64,000 bases of DNA from Polynucleobacter sp. es-EL-1 (GTDB lineage Bacteria > Pseudomonadota > Gammaproteobacteria > Burkholderiales > Burkholderiaceae): the NCBI RefSeq assembly GCF_018687975.1, contig NZ_CP061310.1, positions 1,240,001 to 1,304,000 of the forward strand, in the 5' to 3' direction. This document shows, piece by piece, positions 1 to 10,120 of the stretch. Below the pieces are notes generated by a model. The model was not told the origin of the DNA and did no database searches. It saw only the letters and a list, made by a program, of their open reading frames with translations. The first letter of the stretch is position 1. Each line of letters begins with the position of its first letter. The translations under genes and the position numbers were made by a program.

Positions 1-1325
1 ACCTGCCTGCCTTTAGAAAAATTGTTGGGCAAATGCAGCATGACTTGTTTCATGTGTACACAGTAGACCAACACATTCTCATGGTGCTGCGAAATATCCG
101 CCGCTTCATGGTAGTCGAGCATACCCATGAGTTCCCATTTTGCAGCAGCCTTATCGCTCACTTTGAGAAGCCTTGGTTGTTAGTTATTGCTGCCCTATTT
201 CATGACATTGCTAAGGGGCGTGGTGGCGACCACTCTGAACTGGGCAAAGCGGATATGCGTAAGTTCGCAAAAGATCATGGTCTAGATAAAGCTGATACTG
301 AGTTATTGGTATGGCTAGTGTCTGAACACCTCAAGATGAGTCAAGTGGCTCAAAAGCAAGACATCACCGATCCGGATGTTGTTAAAGCCTTTGCCAAACA
401 AGTGGGTGATGAGCGCCACCTTACTGCCCTCTATCTTTTAACGGTGGCTGACGTGCGTGGAACCAGCCCTAAAGTATGGAATGCTTGGAAAGGTAAGCTT
501 TTAGAAGACCTTTATCGCGTAACACTCAGAGTATTGGGAGGGGCAAAACCCGATGCCTCATCTGAGCTTGCCCAACATCAAGAAGAGTCGAGAGCAAAAT
601 TGCGTCTCTACGCCATTGAAGATGCGGCTTACGAAAATCTCTGGAAACAATTAGATGTTGCTTTTTTCTTACGTCAAGATGCGGCCGATATTGCCTGGCT
701 TACCCGCCATTTATTTAATAAAGTAGATAGCCTGGTGCCAATTGTGCGAGCCCGTCTTTCCCCGGTTGGCGAAGGCCTCCAGATTGCCGTCTATGTTAAA
801 GACCAAGAAGACTTATTTGCTAGAATTTGCGCCTATTTTGAGCGTCATGGCTTCTCGATTTGGGATGCCCGCATTCATACAACTAAACATGGCTATGCTT
901 TAGATACATTCCAGATCTCAGGTAGTAATTTGGTTGATGAGGGCGGCAGCTATCGAGATCTTATTCAGTTAGTGGAATTCGAGCTGACTGCTGCCTTGCA
1001 AAACACGGATCCATTGCCTTCACCAAGCATGGGACGGCTCTCTCGGCAATCTCGTATTTTCCCAATCCAGCCGCGCGTGCATATGATCCCGGATGAGCGT
1101 GGCCAGTACTATGCCCTATCACTCTCAGCCAGCGATCGTACCGGACTACTTTATGCAGTCTCCAGAGTATTGGCAAAGCACCAAGTTTCATTGCATACCG
1201 CACGCATCAATACCTTGGGTGAACGGGTTGAGGACGTATTTCTTCTTGATGCCGCTAACTTGAGTAAGAATCCTAAATTGCAGATCTTGCTAGAGACAGA
1301 ATTATTAGAAGCGTTAGGGGTTTAA
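1..1325 (+). CDS. glnD: Bifunctional uridylyltransferase/uridylyl-removing enzyme GlnD, C-terminal part
   Basis: GlnD modifies and demodifies the PII proteins in response to glutamine and so sets nitrogen assimilation. Only the C-terminal half is here; the open frame runs off the left edge (first full codon at 3) and the nucleotidyltransferase domain lies outside the window. Visible parts, in order, are the HD domain that removes UMP (metal-binding His-Asp pair in the segment ALFHDIAKGRGGDHS, bases about 195-240) and two ACT domains that sense glutamine (roughly bases 780-1000 and 1080-1320). The first ATG in the window, at 33, is an internal methionine, not the start. The stop overlaps the stop of the convergent ligA on the shared tetranucleotide TTAA at 1322-1325. 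Confidence 0.96.
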   Translation, partial: LPAFRKIVGQMQHDLFHVYTVDQHILMVLRNIRRFMVVEHTHEFPFCSSLIAHFEKPWLLVIAALFHDIAKGRGGDHSELGKADMRKFAKDHGLDKADTELLVWLVSEHLKMSQVAQKQDITDPDVVKAFAKQVGDERHLTALYLLTVADVRGTSPKVWNAWKGKLLEDLYRVTLRVLGGAKPDASSELAQHQEESRAKLRLYAIEDAAYENLWKQLDVAFFLRQDAADIAWLTRHLFNKVDSLVPIVRARLSPVGEGLQIAVYVKDQEDLFARICAYFERHGFSIWDARIHTTKHGYALDTFQISGSNLVDEGGSYRDLIQLVEFELTAALQNTDPLPSPSMGRLSRQSRIFPIQPRVHMIPDERGQYYALSLSASDRTGLLYAVSRVLAKHQVSLHTARINTLGERVEDVFLLDAANLSKNPKLQILLETELLEALGV

Positions 1326-3337
1326 GCCAATAACTCCAACATGGCTGCCTCATCAATGACTGGCACACCAAGTTCTTCTGCTTTAGTGAGTTTGCTGCCA
1401 GCGTCTGCTCCAGCAACTACATAGTCAGTCTTTTTGGAGACTGATCCAGCCACTTTGGCACCTGCTTTTTCGAGCAAGTCTTTTGCCTCATCTCTTGTCA
1501 TCGTCGGAAATGTGCCCGTGAGTACAAAGGTTTTACCTGCTACTGCGGCGCTGATGACTTTTTCTTCTACGGAGAGCTGCATTCCTGAAGCGAGTAATTG
1601 CTCAATCACTTCACGATTGTGCGCTTCTTGCATAAAGCTGGTAATAGAGTCAGCCACTACGGGACCAACATCTTTAACCGTTAGCAAGTCTTCGAGACTG
1701 GCATCCATCAGGGCGTGCATGGATTGGTAGTGATTAGCTAAATCTTTGGCAGTGGTCTCGCCCACATGACGAATACCTAAGGCAAAAATAAATCTGGCTA
1801 GGGTCGTGTTTCTAGATTGGTTAATCGCTTGAATCAAGTTATCGGCTGATTTATCGCCCATGCGCTCTAGGTTCGCAATGGCGGTAAAACCCAAGCGATA
1901 AAGATCGGCAGGAGTTCTCACCAGATTGTGATCAACCAATTGATCCACAATCTTCTCTCCCAGACCTTCAATATCCATCGCTCTTCTATGGGCAAAATGA
2001 ATTAAAGCTTGTTTCCGTTGCGCTCCGCAGAACAATCCACCGCTACAACGGGCCACTGCTTCGTCGGCCAAGCGCTCGATATGTGAATCACATACAGGGC
2101 AGTTTGTTGGCATTACGAACTCTGCTGCATTAGCAGGTCTACGCTCTTTCACAACCGAAACTACTTCCGGAATTACGTCACCTGCTCTTCTCACAGAAAC
2201 CGTGTCACCAATACGAACATCTTTACGCTTTACTTCGTCTTCATTATGAAGGGTTGCATTAGTGACGGTAACACCGCCTACTTCTACTGGAGCAAGTCTT
2301 GCGACTGGAGTAATGGCGCCTGTACGTCCCACTTGCACATCAATGCCAAGAACGGTAGTTAAGGCTTCTTGCGCTGGAAACTTGTGAGCTAAAGCAAAGC
2401 GAGGAGCTCTAGAAACAAATCCCAACTTGGCTTGCTCTGCAAAGGAGTTAACCTTGTAGACAACACCGTCAATGTCATAAGGCAAAGAATCGCGTTTGGC
2501 ACCAACTTCGTTGTAGAAAGCCAAGATTTCCTCTACGGAGTGAAGTACCCTACGCTCTGAGCAAACTGGCAAACCCAGCTTGACGTAAGCGTTAAGCAAT
2601 TCTTCATGGGTTTTGGGAAGCCACGATTGTGGTTCAAGTGCTCCCAGCCCATAAGCAAAGAAAGATAATGGTCTCTTAGCAGTGATTTTAGAATCTAGTT
2701 GACGCAGACTACCTGCAGCAGCATTGCGAGGATTGGCAAACTCTTTTTCACCATGAGTTATTGCATGCTCATTCATCTTTTGGAAATCATCGAGATACAT
2801 AAATACCTCACCACGGACTTCTAATACCTGTGGAATATTTGTTCCAGTGAGTTTGAGTGGAATAGCTCGAATCGTTTTGATGTTGGCAGTGACATCTTCA
2901 CCGCTAGCACCATCCCCCCGAGTTGCTGCTCTTATTAGGGAGCCATTTTCATAACGAAGCGAGATCGCCAAACCATCAAACTTGAGTTCGCCTGCGTAAT
3001 CTACATGATCAACATGCAAGCCCTCACGGCAACGTCGATCAAAGGCAATCAACTCAGCATCTTCAAACGCATTGTTTAAAGAAAGCATCGGCACGGCATG
3101 GGCAACTGAATCAAACTCTTTTAACGCAGTACCACCCACCCTTTGCGAGAGTGAATCTGAAGTTACCCACTCGGGATGTGCAGTTTCGATATCAAGTAAC
3201 TCGCGATAGAGGCGGTCGTACTCGCTATCAGGAACGATGGGGTTATCCAGCACGTAATAGGCGTGCTCTAAGCGAGCTAGCTCAGCTTGTAAGAATGCGT
3301 ATCGATCCGCTAAATTTGTCGGACTAGCAAGCGACAA
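1322..3337 (-). CDS. ligA: NAD-dependent DNA ligase LigA
   Basis: Joins nicked DNA using NAD+ as AMP donor during replication and repair. 671 residues, the usual length. The adenylated lysine sits in ELKFDGLAISL (K119). After the OB fold comes a four-cysteine zinc finger (CPVC...CSGGLFC), then helix-hairpin-helix repeats and a C-terminal BRCT domain. The start is TTG at 3337: an AAGGAG ribosome site lies 5 bases upstream, and the codon is 9 bases after the zipA stop, so ligA is probably co-transcribed with smc and zipA. The 3' end meets glnD tail to tail with a 4-base overlap of the stops. Confidence 0.97.
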   Translation of the reverse strand: MSLASPTNLADRYAFLQAELARLEHAYYVLDNPIVPDSEYDRLYRELLDIETAHPEWVTSDSLSQRVGGTALKEFDSVAHAVPMLSLNNAFEDAELIAFDRRCREGLHVDHVDYAGELKFDGLAISLRYENGSLIRAATRGDGASGEDVTANIKTIRAIPLKLTGTNIPQVLEVRGEVFMYLDDFQKMNEHAITHGEKEFANPRNAAAGSLRQLDSKITAKRPLSFFAYGLGALEPQSWLPKTHEELLNAYVKLGLPVCSERRVLHSVEEILAFYNEVGAKRDSLPYDIDGVVYKVNSFAEQAKLGFVSRAPRFALAHKFPAQEALTTVLGIDVQVGRTGAITPVARLAPVEVGGVTVTNATLHNEDEVKRKDVRIGDTVSVRRAGDVIPEVVSVVKERRPANAAEFVMPTNCPVCDSHIERLADEAVARCSGGLFCGAQRKQALIHFAHRRAMDIEGLGEKIVDQLVDHNLVRTPADLYRLGFTAIANLERMGDKSADNLIQAINQSRNTTLARFIFALGIRHVGETTAKDLANHYQSMHALMDASLEDLLTVKDVGPVVADSITSFMQEAHNREVIEQLLASGMQLSVEEKVISAAVAGKTFVLTGTFPTMTRDEAKDLLEKAGAKVAGSVSKKTDYVVAGADAGSKLTKAEELGVPVIDEAAMLELLA

Positions 3338-3346
3338 AACAGCTCC

Positions 3347-4411
3347 TTAACTAAAGAGTCTGTTAGCAGTAGAAGAGCCTGCAGCAATACCACTCTTCTC
3401 AAGATTGGCGTACAACACGTCAAGATGCTGACGAATACTGATAACCGCCGCCTCGGTAAGATTGATGCCATTGTCATCAACTAGGCGTCCATGTGCCGCT
3501 TGAGCGATTTCAACCCCCTCACCCAGCATCCGTTCAAAGGCACGCTCATGGGCAGCCACGAGCGGTACCTCAAGCAATAGTGTCAATTGCTTCACAGGCT
3601 GATTTGGATCTAACTCCGCACTGACAAAAATCATCGCGCCATTACTCAAGAACTCGTAGTAACGACCATTTCGAGATACCTGAAAGCCCCGCTGACGCAT
3701 CAACGCATCAAAGTTTGCCCAAGGACAGGGCTCATCAAGCAGTACATTAATGCTCAGCTGAATATCACTTTCGGCAGCCATAGCATCAAGCTCTTTTGCG
3801 CTCTCCAGCATAGCATTGACGCTAGGCATATCAATTTGAGAGCCTAAGGTATCAGCAAGGGCTTGAGCCCTCGAGCAAAAGTCAGAGAGCTCTAAAACGC
3901 CAATCGGGCCACGGCGGCTCGCCAACTGAATCGCCAGTTGCAACTCTGAATAAGTAGCTTCGGGATGTAATTCCTCCCAGTCCTGCGCAGCATCAACATC
4001 TGCATTCAAACCCTCGCACATCCAACGTGCAGTCAGGGTGCCTGACTCATTAGCCCAAGCATTGATCTCTTCTAGGATCTCAGCGCCACCAATAGCCTCA
4101 TCAAAACGCAATGTAATGACACAATCAATGCGCGGATCGATAGAGAATTTTTCAGGGGTAGCAGCAATATCCACGCCGCCAAAAGAGGGTTCAGAACGCT
4201 CCTGAGGGTCAGCAAATCCTGCACCAAAAGAAGGTTCGCGTACAACCTGACCTTCCCCAGAAAAATCTGTAGAGCGCTTTTCATTACGGCGCTTACGAGC
4301 ATATTTAAAGTTGAAGATGGCTACTGATAACAAAATCAGTAAACCGATGACCGCCAAAGCGAATTGCAAGTCAGACAAACCCAGCATTGTCATGATTTGC
4401 TCTAGATCCAC
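3347..4411 (-). CDS. zipA: Cell division protein ZipA
   Basis: Anchors FtsZ to the inner membrane at the division site. 354 residues: one N-terminal membrane helix (about residues 16-33) followed by a basic stretch (KYARKRRNEKR), a linker, and the C-terminal ZipA FtsZ-binding domain (about residues 205-345, including the segment NGRYYEFLSNGAMIFVS). The GTG at 4411 directly follows the smc stop codon; an ATG at 4393 is an alternative start that keeps the membrane helix. Lying between smc and ligA is an arrangement I know from other Burkholderiaceae and suggests one operon for chromosome segregation, division and ligation. Family assignment rests on topology and the C-terminal domain. Confidence 0.9.
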   Translation of the reverse strand: MDLEQIMTMLGLSDLQFALAVIGLLILLSVAIFNFKYARKRRNEKRSTDFSGEGQVVREPSFGAGFADPQERSEPSFGGVDIAATPEKFSIDPRIDCVITLRFDEAIGGAEILEEINAWANESGTLTARWMCEGLNADVDAAQDWEELHPEATYSELQLAIQLASRRGPIGVLELSDFCSRAQALADTLGSQIDMPSVNAMLESAKELDAMAAESDIQLSINVLLDEPCPWANFDALMRQRGFQVSRNGRYYEFLSNGAMIFVSAELDPNQPVKQLTLLLEVPLVAAHERAFERMLGEGVEIAQAAHGRLVDDNGINLTEAAVISIRQHLDVLYANLEKSGIAAGSSTANRLFS

Positions 4412-7400
4412 TTAAGCGGCCTCCACCATAGACACTGCAGATGAGATATCAACCGCAACAATACGGGAGACACCCTGCTCTTGCATCGTGACACCAATAA
4501 GCTGATGGGCAATTTCCATAGTGATCTTGTTATGTGAAATAAACAAAAACTGAGTCTTGTCTGACATTTTGGCTACTAGCTGCGCATAACGCAAGGTGTT
4601 TGCGTCATCTAACGGGGCATCCACCTCATCAAGCAAGCAGAATGGTGCAGGGTTTAGTAAGAATAAGGAGAAGACCAGCGCAATTGCAGTCAATGCTTTC
4701 TCACCACCAGAGAGGAGGTAAATAGAGCTGTTCTTCTTACCTGGAGGCTGCGCCATCACCTGAACACCCGCATCCAAAATCTCCTCGCCAGTCATTACCA
4801 ACTCGGCATGACCGCCACCAAACAACTCTGGGAAGAGTTTTCCAAAGTGGGCATTGACCTGATCGAATGTACCTTGTAACAAATCCCGTGTTTCAGCATC
4901 AATCTTTGCAATCGCATCTGTCAATGTCTGCATCGCTTCATTTAAGTCTGCAGACTGAGCGTCTAAGAATTGTTTGCGTTCACGAGAGCTTGCCAACTCA
5001 TCTAGAGCAGCCATATTGACTGGGCCTAAAGACTGGATCTCAGTATTGAGGCGATTGACCTCGCTTTGCAAGGCGCCTACCTTCAGGTCGGAGCTAAAGC
5101 TCGCTTCAAGTGCAATGAGATCAGCTTCTGCATCAGAGAGCAAGGTTGCAAACTGCTCATAATTCAAACGGGCAGCTTGTTCACGTAATTGCAAGTCGAC
5201 TACTTTATCGCGCATCGGTTGCAAGCTACGCTCGATCTGCATACGTACTTCATCTGCTTCGCGTAGCTGATGCAATAAGGCATCTTGCTCAGTACGGGCA
5301 TTAGCTAAAGCCGCCTCACGAGCGCTTCGAGCCAGTAGTAAACCTTGTAATTTGTCTTGCGCCTCTTCATCACTCAAACCAGCAAGCTCTTGCTCAGAAG
5401 TCGCCTGCTTATCTTGAATTTCCATGATCTGCACGCGTGCAGTACTTTGATCACGCTGCAAGTCGGCAATGCGCTGCTGAAGTGAGCGTGTTGCAAATGC
5501 TGCTTCTTGCGCAGACATCTCTGCAGCGCGCAATGCTTCGCGTAAATGATCACGTTCTTGGGTTGCCAACTCCAGTTTTTCTTGAGCAACTGTAAGATTT
5601 TCTTGAAGACCTTGTTTAGCCTCCTCTGACTGAGCAAGTTCTTCCGATGACTGTTCCTGAGTTTGGGTTAACTGCTCAATCTGTTGGCGCAATTCACTTA
5701 ACTCACCCTGAATCTGCTGTGCACGTTGGCTGTACTTTTCCTCGGCTTGAGTTAACTGCATTCTCTCAACCTCAAAACCATGCACCTCTTGCACTGCTTG
5801 CTCTGCAGCAATGCGGGTTTGTTCTGCTGCCTGATGTGCAGCTTGGTAATTAGCAACGCACTGATCTAACTCACCTTGTAACTCACTCTGAATTAAGCGC
5901 TGTGCACGTAATTGCTTCTCAAGACCTTCCATTTCTTGAGCACGGGCCAACATACCGGCCTGCTCAGAATCGGCGGCATATAACTGCACCCCAACACGAC
6001 TAACCAAATGACCCTCTTGAGTTACTAGAGCGCCGCCAGCAGGTAATTTCTCACGACGATGCAATGCATCTTCCAGGCTATTGGCAATATAAATATTGTC
6101 TAGCCACTCTTGTAGTACTGATGAAACACGAGCAGAACCTGCGCTTTGCACACGAGTGAGCAGCGGAACAAAATCTGCGGGCGCATTAGTATGCGCAGGT
6201 GCAATTTCTTCTGTTAATAAAATAGCCAAACGGCTTGGAGGTGCATCATTGGCTAAGGTAAGTGTCTCTTGAATACTCTTGGCAGTAACAGCCGCTAAGC
6301 GTTCGCGCAAAACCGACTCCAAAGCAGCTTCCCAGCCACTCTCCACCTTAAGCTCTTGCCATAGACGCTTACTCTCTTTGAGTCCTTTGCTCTCAAGCCA
6401 AGGACCAATCTTGCCCTGAGCTTGAACGCTAGCCTGCAAAGCAGTTAATGCTGTGAGCTTAGCCTCAGTTTGGGCTAGCTCTTGATTAGCCACCTGAATC
6501 TGTTGCTGCGCCGTATTACGAGCTTCATCAGTAGCAGGTACGCGCTGCTGGGCTTCACCCGCCTTTTGTCTCGCCTCATCCACCTTGCGCTGCGCCATAG
6601 CGTGGCGATCAATCGCCATTTGCAAAGCCTCTGCATCAGGTCTGCGCATTCCAGCAAGTTCAGCCTCAAGACGCGTATCGCGCCCTTTCAATTCTTCCAG
6701 TTGAGCGGTGATTGCCTTGAGGCGCTCACCTAAACTGGCAAGGCGCTGATCAATTGACGCTAAGTTTTCACGCGCATCTTCTAGTGCGCGCGCAGTAACT
6801 TGGTATGCCTCTTCACGACCAGGCATCTGATCTTGTAAGCCACCCAAATCTGCCAATAGGCTTTGCTCTTTTTCAGCTGCAAGACTGAGTTCATGCTCTG
6901 CAGTGCGTTGTGCTTGGGCTGCATCTGTTTCTTGCACAGTCCAGCGCTGAAGTTGCGCTTGTAGATCTTGTGATTGCTGCTGCAAACGTTGACGCGCTTC
7001 TTGAACATAGCGAATCTGTGATTCAACTTGACTCACATCCGCATTGGTTTGATACAGATCACCTTGCGCTTGAGATACCTTGTCTTGTAATGCGTACTGT
7101 TCAGTACGCATCGTTTCTAATTCTGTCTCAGCATGGCGAAGTTTTGCAGTCTGCTCCTCTAGGCCAACCTGCGTATCTCGAATACCATTAGCATGACGCT
7201 CTTGCTCTTTACCAGCTTCAGTCTGGCGTACAAACCACAACAGTTGCTGCTGAGACTTCATCTCGGTAGAGAGTTCAGCATGGCGCTCCGCAACGGTCGC
7301 CTGCTTCTCTAGGCGAGTAAGCTGCTGATCAAGCTCACGCAAAATATCTTCAACGCGTACTAAGTTCTCTTTGGTGTCTTCTAAGCGTGAAGCGGTTTCT

Positions 7401-7933
7401 TTACGACGCTCTTTATATTTAGAAACACCGGCCGCTTCCTCTAAGAAAACACGTAATTCTTCTGGTTTAGCTTCTAAGATGCGATTGATGGTGCCCTGTC
7501 CAATGATGGCGTAGCCTCTTGGACCCATACCTGTACCCAAGAAAATATCTTGAATATCTTTACGACGCACTACTTGATTGTTGACGTAATAGCTCGAATT
7601 ACCATCCCGGGTTAATACACGCTTGACTGCTAACTCGGTAAATGCGCTCCACTGCCCTTGTGCGCGTCCATCAGCATTATCAAAAATGAGTTCGACGCTG
7701 GCACGCCCAGATGGTTTTCGTAACCCAGAGCCATTAAAAATAACGTCTTGCATCGATTCGCCGCGCAATTCACTTGCGCGAGATTCACCCAGGACCCAGC
7801 GGACAGCGTCAATGATGTTTGACTTTCCGCAACCATTAGGGCCCACAACCCCGATCAACTGACCAGGCATTTCAAAATGGGTGGGATCGACGAAAGACTT
7901 AAAGCCGGAAAGTTTGATGGATTTCAGTTGCAC
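4412..7933 (-). CDS. smc: Chromosome segregation ATPase SMC
   Basis: Structural maintenance of chromosomes protein that compacts and organises the nucleoid. 1173 residues with the classic five-part layout: N-terminal ATPase half with Walker A (GPNGCGKS, residues 31-38), a long coiled coil, a hinge near residues 500-640, a return coiled coil rich in Gln/Glu/Ala, and the C-terminal ATPase half with the ABC signature (LLSGGEKALTAIAL) and Walker B (FCLLDEVDAPLDD). The start is GTG at 7933, where the conserved opening MQLKSIKLSGFKSF begins; no strong ribosome site is visible. It heads the smc-zipA-ligA group and is divergent from dapD. Confidence 0.97.
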   Translation of the reverse strand: MQLKSIKLSGFKSFVDPTHFEMPGQLIGVVGPNGCGKSNIIDAVRWVLGESRASELRGESMQDVIFNGSGLRKPSGRASVELIFDNADGRAQGQWSAFTELAVKRVLTRDGNSSYYVNNQVVRRKDIQDIFLGTGMGPRGYAIIGQGTINRILEAKPEELRVFLEEAAGVSKYKERRKETASRLEDTKENLVRVEDILRELDQQLTRLEKQATVAERHAELSTEMKSQQQLLWFVRQTEAGKEQERHANGIRDTQVGLEEQTAKLRHAETELETMRTEQYALQDKVSQAQGDLYQTNADVSQVESQIRYVQEARQRLQQQSQDLQAQLQRWTVQETDAAQAQRTAEHELSLAAEKEQSLLADLGGLQDQMPGREEAYQVTARALEDARENLASIDQRLASLGERLKAITAQLEELKGRDTRLEAELAGMRRPDAEALQMAIDRHAMAQRKVDEARQKAGEAQQRVPATDEARNTAQQQIQVANQELAQTEAKLTALTALQASVQAQGKIGPWLESKGLKESKRLWQELKVESGWEAALESVLRERLAAVTAKSIQETLTLANDAPPSRLAILLTEEIAPAHTNAPADFVPLLTRVQSAGSARVSSVLQEWLDNIYIANSLEDALHRREKLPAGGALVTQEGHLVSRVGVQLYAADSEQAGMLARAQEMEGLEKQLRAQRLIQSELQGELDQCVANYQAAHQAAEQTRIAAEQAVQEVHGFEVERMQLTQAEEKYSQRAQQIQGELSELRQQIEQLTQTQEQSSEELAQSEEAKQGLQENLTVAQEKLELATQERDHLREALRAAEMSAQEAAFATRSLQQRIADLQRDQSTARVQIMEIQDKQATSEQELAGLSDEEAQDKLQGLLLARSAREAALANARTEQDALLHQLREADEVRMQIERSLQPMRDKVVDLQLREQAARLNYEQFATLLSDAEADLIALEASFSSDLKVGALQSEVNRLNTEIQSLGPVNMAALDELASSRERKQFLDAQSADLNEAMQTLTDAIAKIDAETRDLLQGTFDQVNAHFGKLFPELFGGGHAELVMTGEEILDAGVQVMAQPPGKKNSSIYLLSGGEKALTAIALVFSLFLLNPAPFCLLDEVDAPLDDANTLRYAQLVAKMSDKTQFLFISHNKITMEIAHQLIGVTMQEQGVSRIVAVDISSAVSMVEAA

Positions 7934-8020
7934 GGCGTACTTTGCAGGGAAAAAAGGGGTTCAAATAAAGGGGGTAAAAATTCACACTAAAGTGGGAAGA
8001 TGATAGCAAGCTTAGCGGTC

Positions 8021-8051
8021 TTTACACGGGTTTTTGCCCCACCGATATAAT
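8021..8051 (+). promoter_or_regulatory. Probable sigma-70 promoter for dapD
   Basis: A TTTACA hexamer (8021-8026) and a perfect TATAAT (8046-8051) are separated by 19 bases, slightly longer than ideal. Predicted transcription would start near 8058, giving a leader of about 50 bases before the dapD ATG. It lies in the divergent smc-dapD gap. Called from sequence alone. Confidence 0.5.
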
Positions 8052-8108
8052 GATCAATCTATATCCAGGGCCAAAATCCCTTAACAATCTGATAGTTAAC
8101 TAAAAAGC

Positions 8109-8936
8109 ATGAGCAAATCACCACAAAGCATCATTGAACAAGCCTGGGAAAACCGCGCAAACCTGTCTCCAGAGGCCGTTTCTGGGGAAATTCGCAATGC
8201 CGTGAACGCCGTCCTAGAGGGCCTTAACACTGGGAGCATTCGCGTGGCTGAACGCCGTAGCGTGGGTAAGTGGGAGGTAAACCAATGGGTGAAAAAGGCC
8301 GTTTTGCTCTCTTTCCGCCTCGAAGATAACAAACCCATGGGCGCTGGTGGCTATACCCAGTTTTACGACAAGGTGCCTAGCAAGTTTGAAAACTACACTG
8401 CAGAAGACTTTGCCAATGGCGGTTTCCGTGTGGTTCCGCCTGCAATGGCACGTCGTGGCTCATTTATCGGTAAAAACGCGGTTTTAATGCCCTCTTACGT
8501 CAATATTGGCGCCTATGTAGGTGAAGGCACCATGGTTGATACCTGGGCAACTGTCGGCTCTTGTGCTCAGATTGGGAAAAACGTGCATCTTTCTGGCGGC
8601 GTTGGTATTGGCGGTGTTTTAGAGCCAATTCAGGCTGGACCGGTCATTATTGAAGATAACTGCTTTATCGGGGCTCGCTCTGAGGTTGTTGAAGGCGTGG
8701 TTATTGAAGAAAACGCTGTGCTCTCCATGGGCGTCTATATCGGCCAAAGTACCAAGATCTATGATCGCGAAACCGGTGAAATCCATTACGGTCGCGTTCC
8801 TGCCGGTTCAGTGGTTGTTCCCGGCTCACTTCCCTCTGCTTGCGGCAAGTACAGCCTCTATGCTGCCGTGATTGTGAAGAAGGTAGACGCGCAGACTCGG
8901 GCAAAGACTGCCATCAACGAACTTTTACGCGATTAA
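8109..8936 (+). CDS. dapD: 2,3,4,5-tetrahydropyridine-2,6-dicarboxylate N-succinyltransferase DapD
   Basis: Succinylates tetrahydrodipicolinate in the succinylase branch of diaminopimelate/lysine synthesis. 275 residues, the full family length. After an N-terminal helical domain, the centre (about residues 105-235) is a left-handed beta helix of hexapeptide repeats, seen as runs such as IGKNAVLMPSYVNIGAYVGEG and IEENAVLSMGVYIGQ. The next gene, dapE, acts later in the same pathway, only 16 bases downstream, so the two form an operon. Confidence 0.98.
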   Translation: MSKSPQSIIEQAWENRANLSPEAVSGEIRNAVNAVLEGLNTGSIRVAERRSVGKWEVNQWVKKAVLLSFRLEDNKPMGAGGYTQFYDKVPSKFENYTAEDFANGGFRVVPPAMARRGSFIGKNAVLMPSYVNIGAYVGEGTMVDTWATVGSCAQIGKNVHLSGGVGIGGVLEPIQAGPVIIEDNCFIGARSEVVEGVVIEENAVLSMGVYIGQSTKIYDRETGEIHYGRVPAGSVVVPGSLPSACGKYSLYAAVIVKKVDAQTRAKTAINELLRD

Positions 8937-8952
8937 GCCCTAGAGCCAAATC

Positions 8953-10104
8953 ATGAGCGCCGCCCTTGAGTTAACTGAAGCCCTGATCGCTTGTCGTTCA
9001 GTTACCCCAGCCGATGGGGGTTGCCAGGAACTGATTGCAAAACGATTACAAGCTATTGGCTTTCACACTGAGAGTGTAGTCAGTGGTCCTGACAATTTTC
9101 AGGTAACAAATTTGTGGGCAATCAAAAAAGGGAGCGCTGGAGACGAGGGTAAGGTGCTGATGTTTGCTGGCCATACCGATGTCGTTCCTACGGGCCCACT
9201 TGAAAAATGGGAGAGCGACCCTTTTACGCCAACCATTCGCGATGGCATGCTGTATGGTCGCGGTGCGGCAGATATGAAGACCTCTCTGGCGGGTTTTGTA
9301 GTGGCCACAGAAGAATTTGTCATTACACACCCCAATCACAAGGGCTCAATTGCTTTTTTAATTACCAGTGATGAAGAAGGGCCAGCGAATGATGGCACAG
9401 TCATCATGTGTGATCGACTGCAAAAGCATGGCCAGCGTTTGGACTACTGTGTGATTGGCGAACCAACCTCAGTAGATCAATTGGGCGACATGATTAAGAA
9501 TGGTCGTCGCGGCTCTCTCTCTGGAAAGCTACGCGTCAAAGGCATCCAGGCGCATATTGCTTACCCGCATCTTGGCGAGAATCCTATTCACCTCTCGGCA
9601 CCAGCCATTCAGGCCTTAGTGGATACCGAATGGGATCAAGGCAATGAATATTTCCAGCCAACCAGTTTTCAGATTTCCAATATTCATGCTGGCACAGGCG
9701 CAAACAATGTTATTCCTGGTGAATTAACGATTGATTTCAACTTCCGCTTCTCTACCGAGAGCACCCCAGAAAGCCTGCGCAGTCGCCTAGAGCAAATCTT
9801 GACTGCCGCTGGTCTGCAATTTGAAATTGATTGGGTACTGGGTGGCAGCCCCTTTATTACAGGTGATGGCGCTCTTGCCGGCGCCCTACGTAAAGCCATC
9901 AAATCAGAAACCAAACTCAATACCGAACTATCAACCACTGGTGGTACTAGTGACGGTCGCTTCATTGCCAAGATTTGCAAAGAGGTTGTCGAATTTGGTC
10001 CCCTAAATGCGACTAGCCATAAGATTAATGAGTGCGTCATTATTGACGATGTTGTCCCACTCAAAAACATCTATCGCAAAACACTTGAGCAACTCGTTGC
10101 TTAA
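8953..10104 (+). CDS. dapE: Succinyl-diaminopimelate desuccinylase DapE
   Basis: Zinc-dependent M20 peptidase-family hydrolase that removes the succinyl group from N-succinyl-LL-diaminopimelate. 383 residues. Metal-binding motifs are visible: FAGHTDVVP (H74, D76), GRGAADMK (D107) and SDEEGPAND (catalytic E141/E142). The dimerisation domain lies in the middle (about residues 180-290), and TSHKINEC near the end supplies the last metal histidine. It is directly behind dapD and 16 bases ahead of prmB. Confidence 0.97.
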   Translation: MSAALELTEALIACRSVTPADGGCQELIAKRLQAIGFHTESVVSGPDNFQVTNLWAIKKGSAGDEGKVLMFAGHTDVVPTGPLEKWESDPFTPTIRDGMLYGRGAADMKTSLAGFVVATEEFVITHPNHKGSIAFLITSDEEGPANDGTVIMCDRLQKHGQRLDYCVIGEPTSVDQLGDMIKNGRRGSLSGKLRVKGIQAHIAYPHLGENPIHLSAPAIQALVDTEWDQGNEYFQPTSFQISNIHAGTGANNVIPGELTIDFNFRFSTESTPESLRSRLEQILTAAGLQFEIDWVLGGSPFITGDGALAGALRKAIKSETKLNTELSTTGGTSDGRFIAKICKEVVEFGPLNATSHKINECVIIDDVVPLKNIYRKTLEQLVA

Positions 10105-10120
10105 TCATTAGCCTAAATCC

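Noticed and set aside
6475..7191. Several 60-90 codon frames on either strand inside smc
   Set aside because: These are shadows of the long coiled-coil coding region; none has family features.
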